NCBI GenBank assembly: GCA_034412795.1
Contig: DAOUMD010000220.1
Coordinates: 1 to 64,000 of the forward strand
Length of the DNA: 64,000 nt
Direction: 5' to 3'
Source: JAUVPY01 sp034412795
GTDB taxonomy: Bacteria > Chloroflexota > Anaerolineae > 4572-78 > NAK82
The notes below the pieces were generated by a model. It was not told the origin of the DNA, did not search any database, and saw only the letters and a list, made by a program, of their open reading frames with translations. Both the position numbers and the translations under genes were made by a program. Positions 15,804 to 24,893 of the stretch are shown one piece after another (the first letter of the stretch is position 1; each line of letters starts with the position of its first letter).

Positions 15804-17294
15804 TTAGCGTGGGTTGAGTTGATAATTCGGCGCCTCCTTGGTGACAAACACACTGTGTGGATGGCTCTCGAATAACCCGGCGCTTGTGATGCGCACAAAG
15901 CGAGCTTTATGAGAAAGCTCCTGCAAGTTGGCTGCCCCCACATATCCCATACCAGACTGTAGCCCCCCCATCAACTGAAACATATAATCGGCCAGATGTC
16001 CCTTATAGGGCACCCGCCCCTCGATCCCTTCGGGGACCAGTTTGCCTGGAGGCACTTCCCACTCGCTTGTGCTTTGGGCTGAGGCATAACGGTCTCTGGC
16101 TCGGCCTTTCATAGCACCTAGTGAGCCCATGCCTCGATACTCTTTAAATCGTCGCCCCTCGTAGATAGCCATCTCGCCTGGTGCCTCATCCAGGCCCGCC
16201 AGGAGCGAGCCAAGCATAACTGCGGTCGCGCCGGCTGCAAGCGCCTTGATGATGTCACCTGAGTATTTGATGCCGCCGTCGGCTATGATTGGGATTCCTT
16301 GGGGTTGCGCTGCCGAGACACACTCAGCAATAGCCGTGATCTGGGGTACGCCGGCCCCGGCCACGATTCGTGTCGTGCAGATAGATCCGGCACCCACACC
16401 TACCTTGACCACATCCGCGCCGGCATCAATCAATGCTTCTGTTGCCTGGGCAGTAACGACATTCCCAGCCAACACGGGCAGTTCGGGGGTGATTGTCTTA
16501 ATCCGGCGTATGGCTCGTAACACGCCTGCCGAATGGCCGTGTGCTGTATCTATTGCCACCGCGTCGACTCCTGCTTCCAGTAGCATGCCCAGGCGTTCCT
16601 CCAAATCTTCACCCACCCCAATCGCAGCGGCGACCAGGAGTTGACCTCGGTCATCCGTGGCCGCATTGGGAAAGTCCTGCTTTTTGAGGATGTCCTTGTA
16701 GGTAATGAGGCCGCGCAGATAAAGATGCTCGTCTACCAACGGGAGTTTCTCGATGCGGTATTGGTGGAGCTTGGCCTTGGCTTCTTCCAATGAAGTCCCC
16801 TCTGGCGCAGTGATGAGGTTCTCAGATGTCATATACTCGCGGACGAGAGCGTCAAACTGAGTAGCAAAACGAATATCGCGGTTAGTGAGGATACCAACCA
16901 GCCGGCCATTCTCAGTAATTGGTATACCTGAGATATGGTAGCGCGACATAATGGCCTCGGCCTGCGCCAGAGTAGCGTCTGGCTCCAGAGTGATAGGATC
17001 AACAATCATACCTGACTCGGAGCGCTTGACCTTATCGATCTCTGCCGCCTGGTCGGCAGGGTCGAGATTGCGATGAATGACCCCCATTCCCCCCTGACGG
17101 GCTAGCGCAATTGCCAAGCGTGCCTCGGTAACTGTGTCCATCGCAGCCGAAAGAACCGGGATATTTAGCGACAGCTTCTCGTGCAAACGGCTGCACAGAT
17201 CCACCTCTGAAGGGAGTGTTTCTGCATAGCCGGGTACCAGCAGCACATCGTCAAACGTTAAGGCCTCAACTCCGAGTAGATCAGCGAATTGCAC
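15804..17294 (-). CDS. guaB: IMP dehydrogenase
   Basis: 496 residues. Oxidises IMP to XMP with NAD, the first step to GMP. ALTFDDVLLVPGYAETLPSEVDL opens the barrel, two CBS domains occupy about residues 90-205 (DATLAQAEAIMSRYHISGIPITENG...), and the catalytic loop GVGAGSICTTRIVAGAGVPQ and GGIKYSGDIIKALAAGA follow, ending with the flap R-Y. The GTG at 17294 is chosen because AGGAGGG stands five bases ahead; the frame extends to 17315 without a better start. It is the first gene of the purine operon. Confidence 0.95.
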   Translation of the reverse strand: MQFADLLGVEALTFDDVLLVPGYAETLPSEVDLCSRLHEKLSLNIPVLSAAMDTVTEARLAIALARQGGMGVIHRNLDPADQAAEIDKVKRSESGMIVDPITLEPDATLAQAEAIMSRYHISGIPITENGRLVGILTNRDIRFATQFDALVREYMTSENLITAPEGTSLEEAKAKLHQYRIEKLPLVDEHLYLRGLITYKDILKKQDFPNAATDDRGQLLVAAAIGVGEDLEERLGMLLEAGVDAVAIDTAHGHSAGVLRAIRRIKTITPELPVLAGNVVTAQATEALIDAGADVVKVGVGAGSICTTRIVAGAGVPQITAIAECVSAAQPQGIPIIADGGIKYSGDIIKALAAGATAVMLGSLLAGLDEAPGEMAIYEGRRFKEYRGMGSLGAMKGRARDRYASAQSTSEWEVPPGKLVPEGIEGRVPYKGHLADYMFQLMGGLQSGMGYVGAANLQELSHKARFVRITSAGLFESHPHSVFVTKEAPNYQLNPR

Positions 17295-17625
17295 GATTAC
17301 CCTCCTAGAAAACACAAAACCCTACCCCACTGGGCTTCCCTAGCGGTGGGTAGGGTAACGACTCATCTTTGATCGTGTACCGGTGCCCGAAGGTGCATTG
17401 TGCACGTGAGATGAGAATTATTTCAATGGATGCGAATCAAATGAATGAGTGCTGTCTATTAACCCTATCAAATAATAAATGCCTACCGGGACGGGCCAGC
17501 CTGGGCCCATATGATTGGCAGGCATTGAGGCTGATTAGGCGGCGGGTGGATTCGGGTCACTGAGTATTGGTTTATGAGATTTCGCTTTGGTTGTTAAGTC
17601 GTGCTGCCACGACTTATCTCGGTGG
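17295..17625 (-). promoter_or_regulatory. Long structured leader of the purine operon
   Basis: Between the promoter and guaB lie about 330 transcribed bases with no credible ORF. Seen in order of transcription: a hairpin TAAGTCGTG/CACGACTTA right at the start (about 17593-17616), a larger stem TGCCTGCC...GGTAGGCA followed by a T/A-rich run (TTTATTATTTG), a TGCAC/GTGCA region, and the terminal hairpin described separately. The layout suggests transcription attenuation, perhaps ligand-controlled. I see no purine-riboswitch, ykkC/PRPP or T-box core motif. Confidence 0.55.
17309..17356 (-). terminator. Attenuator-like intrinsic terminator before guaB
   Basis: On the minus strand ACCCTACCCAC pairs with GTGGGGTAGGGT (one bulge) and is followed at once by TTTTGTGTTTTC, then by the AGGAGGG ribosome site and the GTG start of guaB. 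A terminator placed in front of the first gene of its own operon is the expected arrangement of an attenuator. Confidence 0.65.
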
Positions 17626-17630
17626 CTGAA

Positions 17631-17659
17631 ATTGTATCACAGGGCTAGGCATATGTCAA
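17631..17659 (-). promoter_or_regulatory. Consensus promoter of the purine operon
   Basis: Reading the minus strand, TTGACA (17659-17654), a 17-base spacer and TACAAT (17636-17631). Position and strength fit the start of the guaB-to-purN transcript; the hut genes end just upstream at 17754. Confidence 0.85.
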
Positions 17660-17753
17660 AGTCTCAAGTCTTTTGGTGGCCTTTTGTTACCCAGAACCTT
17701 ACGCTTACTTGATTTGGAGTGCCTGCTCTGCGAGCGTTTCCGCGGTGCATTCC

Positions 17754-19328
17754 TCATTCAAAGCCCTCCAGTGCGCTCCCCACAGCTTCTAATATCTCAC
17801 CGCTCTGGATCACTTCTGACAAAACCTGAATGTCGGGCGTCGTTTCGCGGTCATGGTCGAGAAACGCTACGTGATCGCGGATAGTCGCATAAGCGGCGGC
17901 GCTGCCGCGCCCCAGGCGCGCCGGCCCGTTGGGACGCAGGTCAATCGCCTGGGCGGTGGTCAGGAATTCGATGGCCAGCACGTGGCGGACGTTGTCTACG
18001 ATCTCCATCGCGTGACGGGCGGCGTTGGCCCCCATACTGACGTGATCCTCCTGGTTGGCGCAGGAGGGGATCGAGTCGACGCTGTCGGGGTGAGCCAGGG
18101 TTTTGTTATCCGAGACCAGGGCGGCTGCCGTGTATTGGACCATCATCAACCCGCTGTCTAACCCACTGCTTGGCACCAGCATCGAGGGCAGGCCGTCGCT
18201 CAGCTCGGGGGTCAGCAGACGAAATATGCGTCGTTCTGCGATATTCGCTACTTCGGCCAGGGCAATGCCCAGGAAATCCAGCCACATGGCCGGGCCGCCT
18301 CCGTGGAAGTTGCCCCCGGAGAGCGCCCGGTAGGATGTGGTGCCGGATGCCACCGGGAAGATGAGCGGGTTGTCGGTGGCGGCGTTGAGGGCAATGGTAA
18401 ATCGCTCGTGCAGGAAGGCGAGTGTATCCATAACCGGCCCCAAAACCTGCGGGGTGCAGCGCAGACTATATGCGTCCTGGATGCGCTCGGGAGTGGAGTC
18501 AACCAATTGGCTGCCCTCGACCAGGCGCAGGATATGGGCGGCTGCCTGTTGCTGGCCGGGCTGCCCGCTTACTTCATGGAGGGCCGGGTCGAAAGCAGCC
18601 GAGATGCCGATTAACGCTTCAAGACTGAGCGCCGCCGCAATCTGGGCGTGGCGCACCAGGTTTTCCGCGTCACGCACGGCCAGCGCACCGGCCGCGGCCA
18701 TAAAGTCTATGCCGTTCGAGAGCGCCAGCCCTTCTTTGGCTTCCAGGACAATCCGCTCGATCCCGGCGCGGGCCATTGCCTCCCCCCCGCTGAGCAGCTC
18801 ATCGCCGAACCAGGCTTGCCCGCTGTAACCGCCGTCTCCCTCCTCGACGTCGCGCGTCATGATGGCGGCGATGTGCGCCAGGGGGGCCAGGTCTCCACTG
18901 GCCCCCAGCGAGCCTTTACCCGGCACAAAGGGCGTTACACCTACGTTGAGCATGTCCACCAGGGTTTGGGCCACAACCGGGCGAACGCCTGAGTGGCCTT
19001 TGGTCAGCATATTGGCCCGAATCACCATCATGGCCCGCACCACATCTTGCGGTAGCGGCTGACCAACCCCGCACACACATAGCAAGATCAGATTGCGCGA
19101 GAGTTGCCGGGCCTCTTCGGCCGCAATTTGCGTGGTAGCCAGCGAGCCAAAGCCGGTGTTGACGCCATAGATCACCTGGCCGTCCTGCCGGATTGATTCG
19201 TCGACCCAGGTGTGGCTGCGCCGCATACGCGCCCTGACCTCCTCGCCCAGCGGCGCGACACGCTCTCCGTGCCGGGCCACAGCCACCACCTGCTCAATCG
19301 TCAGCCTTTCGCCGGTCAGTTCGATCAT
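17754..19328 (-). CDS. hutH: Histidine ammonia-lyase
   Basis: 524 residues. Deaminates histidine to urocanate using the MIO cofactor, self-formed from Ala-Ser-Gly at residues about 143-145 in PGKGSLGASGDLAPL. Other family features: YGVNTGFGSLATTQI, KGHSGVRPVV, EGLALSNGIDFMAA, QDAYSLRCTPQVLGP, NAATDNPLIF and GGNFHG. Last gene of the hut set, 13 bases after hutI. The C-terminus includes the EDHVSMGANAARH motif. Confidence 0.96.
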   Translation of the reverse strand: MIELTGERLTIEQVVAVARHGERVAPLGEEVRARMRRSHTWVDESIRQDGQVIYGVNTGFGSLATTQIAAEEARQLSRNLILLCVCGVGQPLPQDVVRAMMVIRANMLTKGHSGVRPVVAQTLVDMLNVGVTPFVPGKGSLGASGDLAPLAHIAAIMTRDVEEGDGGYSGQAWFGDELLSGGEAMARAGIERIVLEAKEGLALSNGIDFMAAAGALAVRDAENLVRHAQIAAALSLEALIGISAAFDPALHEVSGQPGQQQAAAHILRLVEGSQLVDSTPERIQDAYSLRCTPQVLGPVMDTLAFLHERFTIALNAATDNPLIFPVASGTTSYRALSGGNFHGGGPAMWLDFLGIALAEVANIAERRIFRLLTPELSDGLPSMLVPSSGLDSGLMMVQYTAAALVSDNKTLAHPDSVDSIPSCANQEDHVSMGANAARHAMEIVDNVRHVLAIEFLTTAQAIDLRPNGPARLGRGSAAAYATIRDHVAFLDHDRETTPDIQVLSEVIQSGEILEAVGSALEGFE

Positions 19329-19341
19329 TCGTATACCCTTA

Positions 19342-20592
19342 TCATTCTTGGTAGACCTTGCCTCTTTTTATGACCGTCTCCACCGCGTTGTTGCCCAGGC
19401 GGTAGATGAGGTCTTCAAACGTCGGCAGGTCCCAGATCTGGATATCGGCCAGTTTTCCCGGCTCCAGCGAGCCCCGGTCGTGGTCCAGCGCCAGGGCACG
19501 CGCCGCGCCGAGCGTAGCGGCATACAGCGCCTCGGCCGGCGAGAATTGATACAGGCGGCAGGCCAATTGCATGACGAGTTGCATCGACTCGAGCCAACAA
19601 CCGGGACATAGATCAGTGGCCAGCGCCAGCGGCACCCCTTCGGCCAGCAAGGCCCGGGCATCGAAGGGCCTGGGGTGCGCGACGGCAAAGTCTAGCCCCG
19701 GCATGACCACACCCACCACGCCCGTCTCGGCCAGCTTGTGCATTGCGGGCCGGTCCGTGTAGTTCAGGTGATCGGCCGATACGGCGCCCAATTCGGCGGC
19801 CATGGCGGCTCCGCCGATGTTGGCATATGCATCGACGTGGATCTTGGCTTTGAGGCCGGCTTGCAGGCCGGCCTCAAGGACGCGTCGCGACTCCTCGACT
19901 GTGTAATAACCCTCGTCGCAATACACGTCGCAGAATGCGGCCAGCCCCTCTTCGGCCACCCGCGGCGTCATCTCGTTGATCAAGCTTTCCAGGTATGTCT
20001 CACGCGGCATATCACCGGGAAAGTCGTGCGCGCCTAAAAAGGTGCTGACCACATCTACCGGTTGGGTAGCTTGCAGCCGTTGGTTAACTTGGAGCATCTC
20101 GATTTCTTTGTCCAAGCTCAATCCGTATCCGCTCTTGCTCTCGACGGTGGTTGTTCCGTGTCGGAACATCCGCCCCAGACGCTCGGCGGCGCTCGATGTC
20201 AGTGCTCCAAACGTTGCCGCGCGTGTCATGTCCACTGTGGCCTGGATGCCGGTGGGGATACCCAGCGCTTTGATCTCGGCCGGGTTGAGAAACATCCGGG
20301 CGGCGTACTCCTGGGCGCGCGACCCGCCAAAAACGAGATGGGTGTGGGGGTCAACAAATCCGGGGGCGACGATCTTGCCGCTGGCATCCAAAACCTGGGC
20401 CGTCGCAGTATCCACCTGCGCGGTGACCTCATTGGGAGAGCCCACGGCCACGATAACCTCGCCCGCGATGGCAATTGTGGCACCTGGCCTTCGGCCGGTG
20501 AGGTCACCACCCGTCGGGACACAGGTCAGCACTTCGGTTGCCCCGCTGATGATCAGGTCAGCTTTGGGGCGCGGCGGAGACTTCTCACCCAT
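19342..20592 (-). CDS. hutI: Imidazolonepropionase
   Basis: 416 residues. Opens the imidazolone ring to give formiminoglutamate. Amidohydrolase-fold metal ligands: GFVDPHTHLVFGGSRAQEY near residue 80, KIHVDAYANIGGA, SADHLNYTD, and ALATDLCPGCW with the catalytic Asp. The KSGYGL motif is the usual HutI signature. Only one base separates its ATG from the hutU stop codon, indicating tight co-translation. Confidence 0.95.
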   Translation of the reverse strand: MGEKSPPRPKADLIISGATEVLTCVPTGGDLTGRRPGATIAIAGEVIVAVGSPNEVTAQVDTATAQVLDASGKIVAPGFVDPHTHLVFGGSRAQEYAARMFLNPAEIKALGIPTGIQATVDMTRAATFGALTSSAAERLGRMFRHGTTTVESKSGYGLSLDKEIEMLQVNQRLQATQPVDVVSTFLGAHDFPGDMPRETYLESLINEMTPRVAEEGLAAFCDVYCDEGYYTVEESRRVLEAGLQAGLKAKIHVDAYANIGGAAMAAELGAVSADHLNYTDRPAMHKLAETGVVGVVMPGLDFAVAHPRPFDARALLAEGVPLALATDLCPGCWLESMQLVMQLACRLYQFSPAEALYAATLGAARALALDHDRGSLEPGKLADIQIWDLPTFEDLIYRLGNNAVETVIKRGKVYQE

Positions 20593-20593
20593 G

Positions 20594-22327
20594 TCACGTT
20601 TCCTTGGTATGCGGCCTCAGTCGATCGACGACGTCTTCTTCGGGGCCGAAGGTCGCCTCGGGGCTCCACCAAAGCGGCACCTTGATTTCTTCGTTGGTGA
20701 GCGGGCCTTGACCCTCACACACCTGGCGGGCCAATTCGTATCCCGCCTGCGCGTGACGCACCACCCCGATCCCGGCATCGGTCGTCATGCAGGCTTCCAG
20801 CCGCAAATCTGCTTCTTCGCTGCCGTCGGCAATCATGGTGACGCCGGTGTGGACCGCTTCACCCATCGAGTAGTTGGCCTGGATAGCCACCAGGTCGGCC
20901 ATGGCGGCCGTGTTGAGCAGCGCGTTGAGGTAGGGCCAATCGGAGACTAAATCACCACCATCCTTCATGTTTTCCGATTCAAACGTGGGGTTGACGATTG
21001 AGCCCGAGTCCAGGTTGTCACGCGAGAAACCGACCGGTCCGGCCAGGTCGCCGTTGCGCTTCATCTCGTTCACACGCAGCGCCAGCGCCTTGCGTTCGCC
21101 AAAGCCAAGATAACAAACGCGGGCCGGCAGGGCTTCAATGGGGAGGTGCTCACGCGCCAGCTTGATCCACTTGACCGTGGTTTTGTCCTCGGGGAACATC
21201 TCGATCACCAGGTCGTCGATTTTCGCCAGGTCGCTGGCTTCCCCGGAGAGACAGGTCCATCTGAACGGCCCGCGTCCCACCAGGAAAAGTGGCCGGATAT
21301 AGGCTGCCACGAAACCGGGGATCGTCATGGCTTCTTCTTCCGGCATACCGGCGTCCCGGCACTCTTTGCGGATACTCGTGCCGTACTCGAAAACACGGAC
21401 GCCTCTTCTGAAAAACTCGTTCATCGCCGCCAGTTGCGTCTTCATCGACTGGCGTGCCTTTTCCAGGTAAAGCGTGCGGTCCGTCTCGCGCAGTCTGGCT
21501 GCCTCCTCCGGCGTATACCCGGCCGGGATGTAAGATAGCGGATCGTGGCAAGGGCACATCTCGGAAATGACGTCAGGCATCCAACCCAGCTCCAGCGCCC
21601 TGGGGAACATATCGGCCGCGTTGCCGTGTACCCCGATGCCCAGCGCTCGTTTTTCAGCTTTGGCCCGCTCGGCTAATTCGATGGCCTCTTCGAGAGAGCC
21701 GGCTTTGACGTCCAGAAATCCGGCATCCAGCGAGCGTTGGATCTTGGCTTCGTCGGTGTCGACGATGATACACACGCCACCATGCATAGTCATAGCGCGC
21801 GGTTGGTTCCTGCCCATGCCCCCCAGGCCGGCGCTGAAGTAGACTCTCCCTACCAGCGAGCCGCCAAAGTGCTGGTCGCCGACCGCGCCCAGGGTTTCAA
21901 ACGTACCCTGGATGACGCCTTGCGTGCCGATATATTCCCAGGGGCCGGCCGTATACTGGGCGAACATAGTCAAGTTTTTGTCCTGCAGGTCGTAGAAAAT
22001 CTCCCAGGTGGCTTTCATGATGTTGGTATTGGCCATGATCACCCGCGGGGCGAGCCGGTGAGTCTTGAATATGGCCACCGGCATGCCGGATTGGATGACC
22101 AGGGTTTCGTCGTTCTCCAGTTCCTTGAGAGACCTGACGATGGCGTGGTAGCTCTCCCAGTTGCGGGCACATTTGCCGATGCCGCCGTAGATGACCAACC
22201 GCTCTGGCGCCTCGGCGTTTTCCATATTGTTCTCCAGCATGCGTAGCAGGCTCTCCTGTTTCCAACCTTTGCAGCGCAAGGTCGGCCCGCGCTGAGCCTT
22301 GACCGAATAAAGAATTTCGGGTTTCAT
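20594..22327 (-). CDS. hutU: Urocanate hydratase, variant subfamily
   Basis: 577 residues. Adds water to urocanate with NAD as electrophile. The sequence aligns along the whole urocanase fold: IVYGG/LVIYGGIGKCARNWESYHAI, QSGMPVAIFKTHRLAPRV, QYTAGPWEYIGTQGVIQGT, SAGLGGMGRNQPRAMTMHGGV, FEYGTSIRKEC, IPGFVAAYIRPLF, GPFRWTCLSG and LPARVCYLGFGERKAL, which keeps the active-site Cys. Where the commonest urocanases have the Gly-rich HHGGGVGMG loop, this one has IQANYSMGEAVHTG, placing it in a distinct branch that to my knowledge also occurs in anaerobes. AAAGGAG precedes the ATG. Confidence 0.93.
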   Translation of the reverse strand: MKPEILYSVKAQRGPTLRCKGWKQESLLRMLENNMENAEAPERLVIYGGIGKCARNWESYHAIVRSLKELENDETLVIQSGMPVAIFKTHRLAPRVIMANTNIMKATWEIFYDLQDKNLTMFAQYTAGPWEYIGTQGVIQGTFETLGAVGDQHFGGSLVGRVYFSAGLGGMGRNQPRAMTMHGGVCIIVDTDEAKIQRSLDAGFLDVKAGSLEEAIELAERAKAEKRALGIGVHGNAADMFPRALELGWMPDVISEMCPCHDPLSYIPAGYTPEEAARLRETDRTLYLEKARQSMKTQLAAMNEFFRRGVRVFEYGTSIRKECRDAGMPEEEAMTIPGFVAAYIRPLFLVGRGPFRWTCLSGEASDLAKIDDLVIEMFPEDKTTVKWIKLAREHLPIEALPARVCYLGFGERKALALRVNEMKRNGDLAGPVGFSRDNLDSGSIVNPTFESENMKDGGDLVSDWPYLNALLNTAAMADLVAIQANYSMGEAVHTGVTMIADGSEEADLRLEACMTTDAGIGVVRHAQAGYELARQVCEGQGPLTNEEIKVPLWWSPEATFGPEEDVVDRLRPHTKET

Positions 22328-22372
22328 GAATAGTCTCCTTTTGGTTGGTTAGGTGAAATCAATTCTCCCAGT

Positions 22373-23266
22373 TCAATCCAGCAAGGCGGTTTCGATGATC
22401 TGATCCATCGAGAAATCGTGAACTTGAAGATAATGTTTGAGCACTTCTTCAAATGCGCCCAGTGGCACCGGGCCAACCAGCTCAGTCCCGGCCACGTTGA
22501 CGCCGTGGCGTGCCGCTTCTGAACGGATCGTTTCCAGCACGCGTGGGATAGGCGTTTTGGTATAGTTCACCAGGTTCATCGAAACCTGTACCATGCCCGT
22601 CCCTTCCAGCTCCAATCCGATGGCTCGCACGTAGCGGTAGCCACCGTTGATATGCCGCACCGCCCTGGCAATCCGGTCCGCGATGGATAGGTCTGGGGTG
22701 CGCAGATTCACATTAAAAGCGATCAGCGGGAAGCGTACGCCAGTAGCCATCGCGCCCGCTTTCGGATTAAAGGTGGCCGGCCCTTCGTCGGGCGCCCAGG
22801 CCGGGTCTTTGAGCTTTTCCTCCAGCGCTTCGTATTGCCCCTTGCGGATCTTGGGCAAGGTGTCACGCTCGGGGCGGGTGGCTGCATCTTCGTAGTAATA
22901 CACCGGCACCCCCAGCTCGCCGACGAATTCGCCAAATCTCCGCGTTATCTCCACAGCCTGCTCGGTTTCAATTCCGCGGACGGGGATAAAGGGCACCACA
23001 TCCACCGCACCCATTCTTGGGTGTGAGCCCTGGTGTTTGGTCATGTCGATGAGCTCAAAGGCCCTGGCCGCCATACCCTTGGTTGCCTCAAGCACCGGTT
23101 CTGGTTCTCCCAGGTAGGTGAACACGGAACGATTGTGATCCCCATCTGAGCTGATGTCCAGTATTTTGATCCCATCCACCCGACGAATCTCTTCAAGGAC
23201 CTGCATGACAGCGTCAAGATTTTTTCCCTCGCTGATATTTGGCTCGCACAACACAACTTGTTTCAT
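22373..23266 (-). CDS. ftcD: Glutamate formimidoyltransferase
   Basis: 297 residues, the transferase half of animal FTCD as a stand-alone enzyme. Moves the formimino group from formiminoglutamate to tetrahydrofolate, releasing glutamate. Motifs: CEPNISEGKNLDAVMQVLEEI, DISSDGDHNRSVFTYLGEP, HQGSHPRMGAVDVVPFIPVRG, PVYYYEDAA, and NVNLRTPDL, together with a conserved final VPLGAFEEV. It follows the cyclodeaminase gene by ten bases and has a GAGGAGAC ribosome site. Confidence 0.95.
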   Translation of the reverse strand: MKQVVLCEPNISEGKNLDAVMQVLEEIRRVDGIKILDISSDGDHNRSVFTYLGEPEPVLEATKGMAARAFELIDMTKHQGSHPRMGAVDVVPFIPVRGIETEQAVEITRRFGEFVGELGVPVYYYEDAATRPERDTLPKIRKGQYEALEEKLKDPAWAPDEGPATFNPKAGAMATGVRFPLIAFNVNLRTPDLSIADRIARAVRHINGGYRYVRAIGLELEGTGMVQVSMNLVNYTKTPIPRVLETIRSEAARHGVNVAGTELVGPVPLGAFEEVLKHYLQVHDFSMDQIIETALLD

Positions 23267-23276
23267 GGTTGTCTCC

Positions 23277-23870
23277 TCATTCTTCGTCCAGGTTTCTTAA
23301 CGCATTGACGCGTTCGGCCAGCTCTGCTACCACCTGCTGGTCCTTTATGGCCGGCAAGTTAATCTCGACGTTTTCCAGGCAGCCAAGCAACCCCGCACGC
23401 GCCAGATACATAGCACACGCCAGGTCTGAGGCAGCATTGGGGTTGGACCGGCCGCGCAATTGCACCCCGAGTTCAAGCACATGTCGGCAACGTTCAGCGT
23501 TGGCCAGTGGCACGCGGGCGGCGTGGACCCAGGCTGCCTGGATGGCTTCGCGCCGGGCCGATTTCTCTTCGTCGCTGCCCTTTGGCAGACCAAAGGCGTT
23601 GCGAACCGCCTCGAAAGCCTGCGAGTCCTCGCGGCCGCCATCAAAAAGCTGTGTTGAGAGGCTTTCGGCGGATGCGCCTAATTCTGCGTAGAACGCATCC
23701 GGTTCCATGCCCTCTTTGCCTATGGAGAGGCGGGCAACCATGGCTACCAACGCCCCGGCCATCGCCCCAGCCACGGCCGAAGCTGTTCCCCCACCGGTCG
23801 AGTTATCAGCCGGGTCCAGAACCTTTAAGAACGCGGTTATGTTCTCGTCCATCGTCACCAGATTCCTCAT
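23277..23870 (-). CDS. fchA: Formimidotetrahydrofolate cyclodeaminase
   Basis: 197 residues. Cyclises 5-formimino-THF to 5,10-methenyl-THF with loss of ammonia. The GGGTASAVAGAMAGALVAMVARLSIG segment is the conserved folate-binding N-terminus of the FTCD_C fold, all helical as expected. The ATG at 23870 overlaps the SWIM-gene stop as ATGA, suggesting coupling. A second ATG at 23852 gives the more usual MDENI start and cannot be excluded. It completes the route from histidine to a one-carbon folate. Confidence 0.93.
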   Translation of the reverse strand: MRNLVTMDENITAFLKVLDPADNSTGGGTASAVAGAMAGALVAMVARLSIGKEGMEPDAFYAELGASAESLSTQLFDGGREDSQAFEAVRNAFGLPKGSDEEKSARREAIQAAWVHAARVPLANAERCRHVLELGVQLRGRSNPNAASDLACAMYLARAGLLGCLENVEINLPAIKDQQVVAELAERVNALRNLDEE

Positions 23871-24784
23871 CCCCTCTCCCCCGTCTCTGCATCCTCCTGC
23901 TCCTCACCATCCCCGAACGCGACCGCCAGTGCCTTCTCGGTGACGGCCTGGTAAACCGGACCGAGCTGGCTTTGCAGGGAATCGCCGGCCATAAAGGCTG
24001 GTTCGCCTAACCGCTTGAGGATAGGCAGTGCAATGGGCGGTGGCTTGATCGTCACCGGGAAGGGCTCCAGCGGCTCATTCATCTCCCAGAAGCTGGGTAG
24101 TGTCTCCTCGAGTGGGGCGATCCCTTCTGCCTCTTCCTCTTCAAACTCGTCCTCGAAGTCTGCTTGTTGGTCCGCGCGTCGTTGGCGCATAGCCTCCAGG
24201 ATTTGCTCCTGGCTCCGTCCGCGCAAGCGGAAGAGGAGGAAGGGGTCTTCATCAAACTGCTCGCCCAGGATGTAATGGGTGGCGGCGAGGTGCTTGCAAG
24301 GATTAGCCCAATCGGGGCAGGAGCAGTCGGTAACCAGATCGCTACCCTCATCGGGGAAGAGGCTGACTCCAGCGGCTGCGAAGGCCTCTTCGATGTCTTG
24401 CGGCATTTCACCGGCCAGCAGTTGAGCCGTGAACAGCGCCTGACCGGCCAGGGCGTCAATCACCTTTTCCCACTGGGCATCGCTCAGCGGTTTTACCTGG
24501 ATGCTGACCTTGTAGGGAGTACGTCGCGATCCCTGCACGCGAGCCGCCACGCCTCCCTTCGTCTCTTCGATGGCAATTACCTGCCCCTTGCGCGCGTAGG
24601 TGCGTCCTCGTCTCAACCGATTGGTGTCTATCAGGCATTCCATGGCCTCGATCCAGCGCGTAGCCCACCAGTTCTTGGCGAACGCCCCCCGTTTGCTACG
24701 TGCCTTGATGCCTCCCTCCGCCTCCCGTGGCTTGGAAGGCGGAAAGTAATAATTATTGTAATAGCTATAGCGTCGTCGTGCCAT
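23867..24784 (-). CDS. SWIM zinc-finger protein, probable SNF2 partner
   Basis: 305 residues. The SWIM motif is C-x-C-x(7)-C-x-H as CSCPDWANPCKH near residue 152. The N-terminus is Tyr/Arg-rich (RRRYSYYNNYYFPPSKPREAEGGIKARSKRGAFAKNWWATRWIEAME), as in the family of bacterial SWIM proteins usually encoded next to a SNF2 ATPase, which is the case here. It probably binds DNA or protein for that ATPase. The C-terminal third is acidic (EDEFEEEEAEG). The stop overlaps fchA. Confidence 0.85.
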   Translation of the reverse strand: MARRRYSYYNNYYFPPSKPREAEGGIKARSKRGAFAKNWWATRWIEAMECLIDTNRLRRGRTYARKGQVIAIEETKGGVAARVQGSRRTPYKVSIQVKPLSDAQWEKVIDALAGQALFTAQLLAGEMPQDIEEAFAAAGVSLFPDEGSDLVTDCSCPDWANPCKHLAATHYILGEQFDEDPFLLFRLRGRSQEQILEAMRQRRADQQADFEDEFEEEEAEGIAPLEETLPSFWEMNEPLEPFPVTIKPPPIALPILKRLGEPAFMAGDSLQSQLGPVYQAVTEKALAVAFGDGEEQEDAETGERG

Positions 24785-24795
24785 CGTTCCTCCAG

Positions 24796-24893
24796 ATGTC
24801 AGTGGTCAGATATCAGTAGTCAGATGTCAGTAGTCAGAAGACGGTAGTCAGACAGGTCTGACATCTGATTACTGTCTTCTGACTACTGTCTTC
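24796..24893. repeat. Short tandem and inverted repeats between the SNF2 and SWIM genes
   Basis: Units of roughly GTCAGTAGTCAGAT are repeated about four times (24796-24850), followed by an inverted run (CTGATTACTGTCTTCTGACT). AGTCAGAAGACGGTAGTCAGA at about 24833 pairs with the following arm to make a long hairpin. The last part overlaps the 3' end of the SNF2 gene at 24883. Such variable repeats are common spacer material; no coding signal. Confidence 0.7.

Noticed and set aside
17295..17625. Known purine or PRPP riboswitch in the purine leader
   Set aside because: I could not find the conserved core residues of either class; kept only as an unassigned structured leader.
19976..20950. 324-codon plus-strand open frame
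   Set aside because: Antisense to hutI and hutU, no recognisable motif or ribosome site.
20594..22327. Urocanase lacking the Gly-rich HHGGG loop as a non-functional enzyme
   Set aside because: The active-site Cys and all other blocks are intact, and I recall the same substitution in a coherent subfamily of anaerobes.
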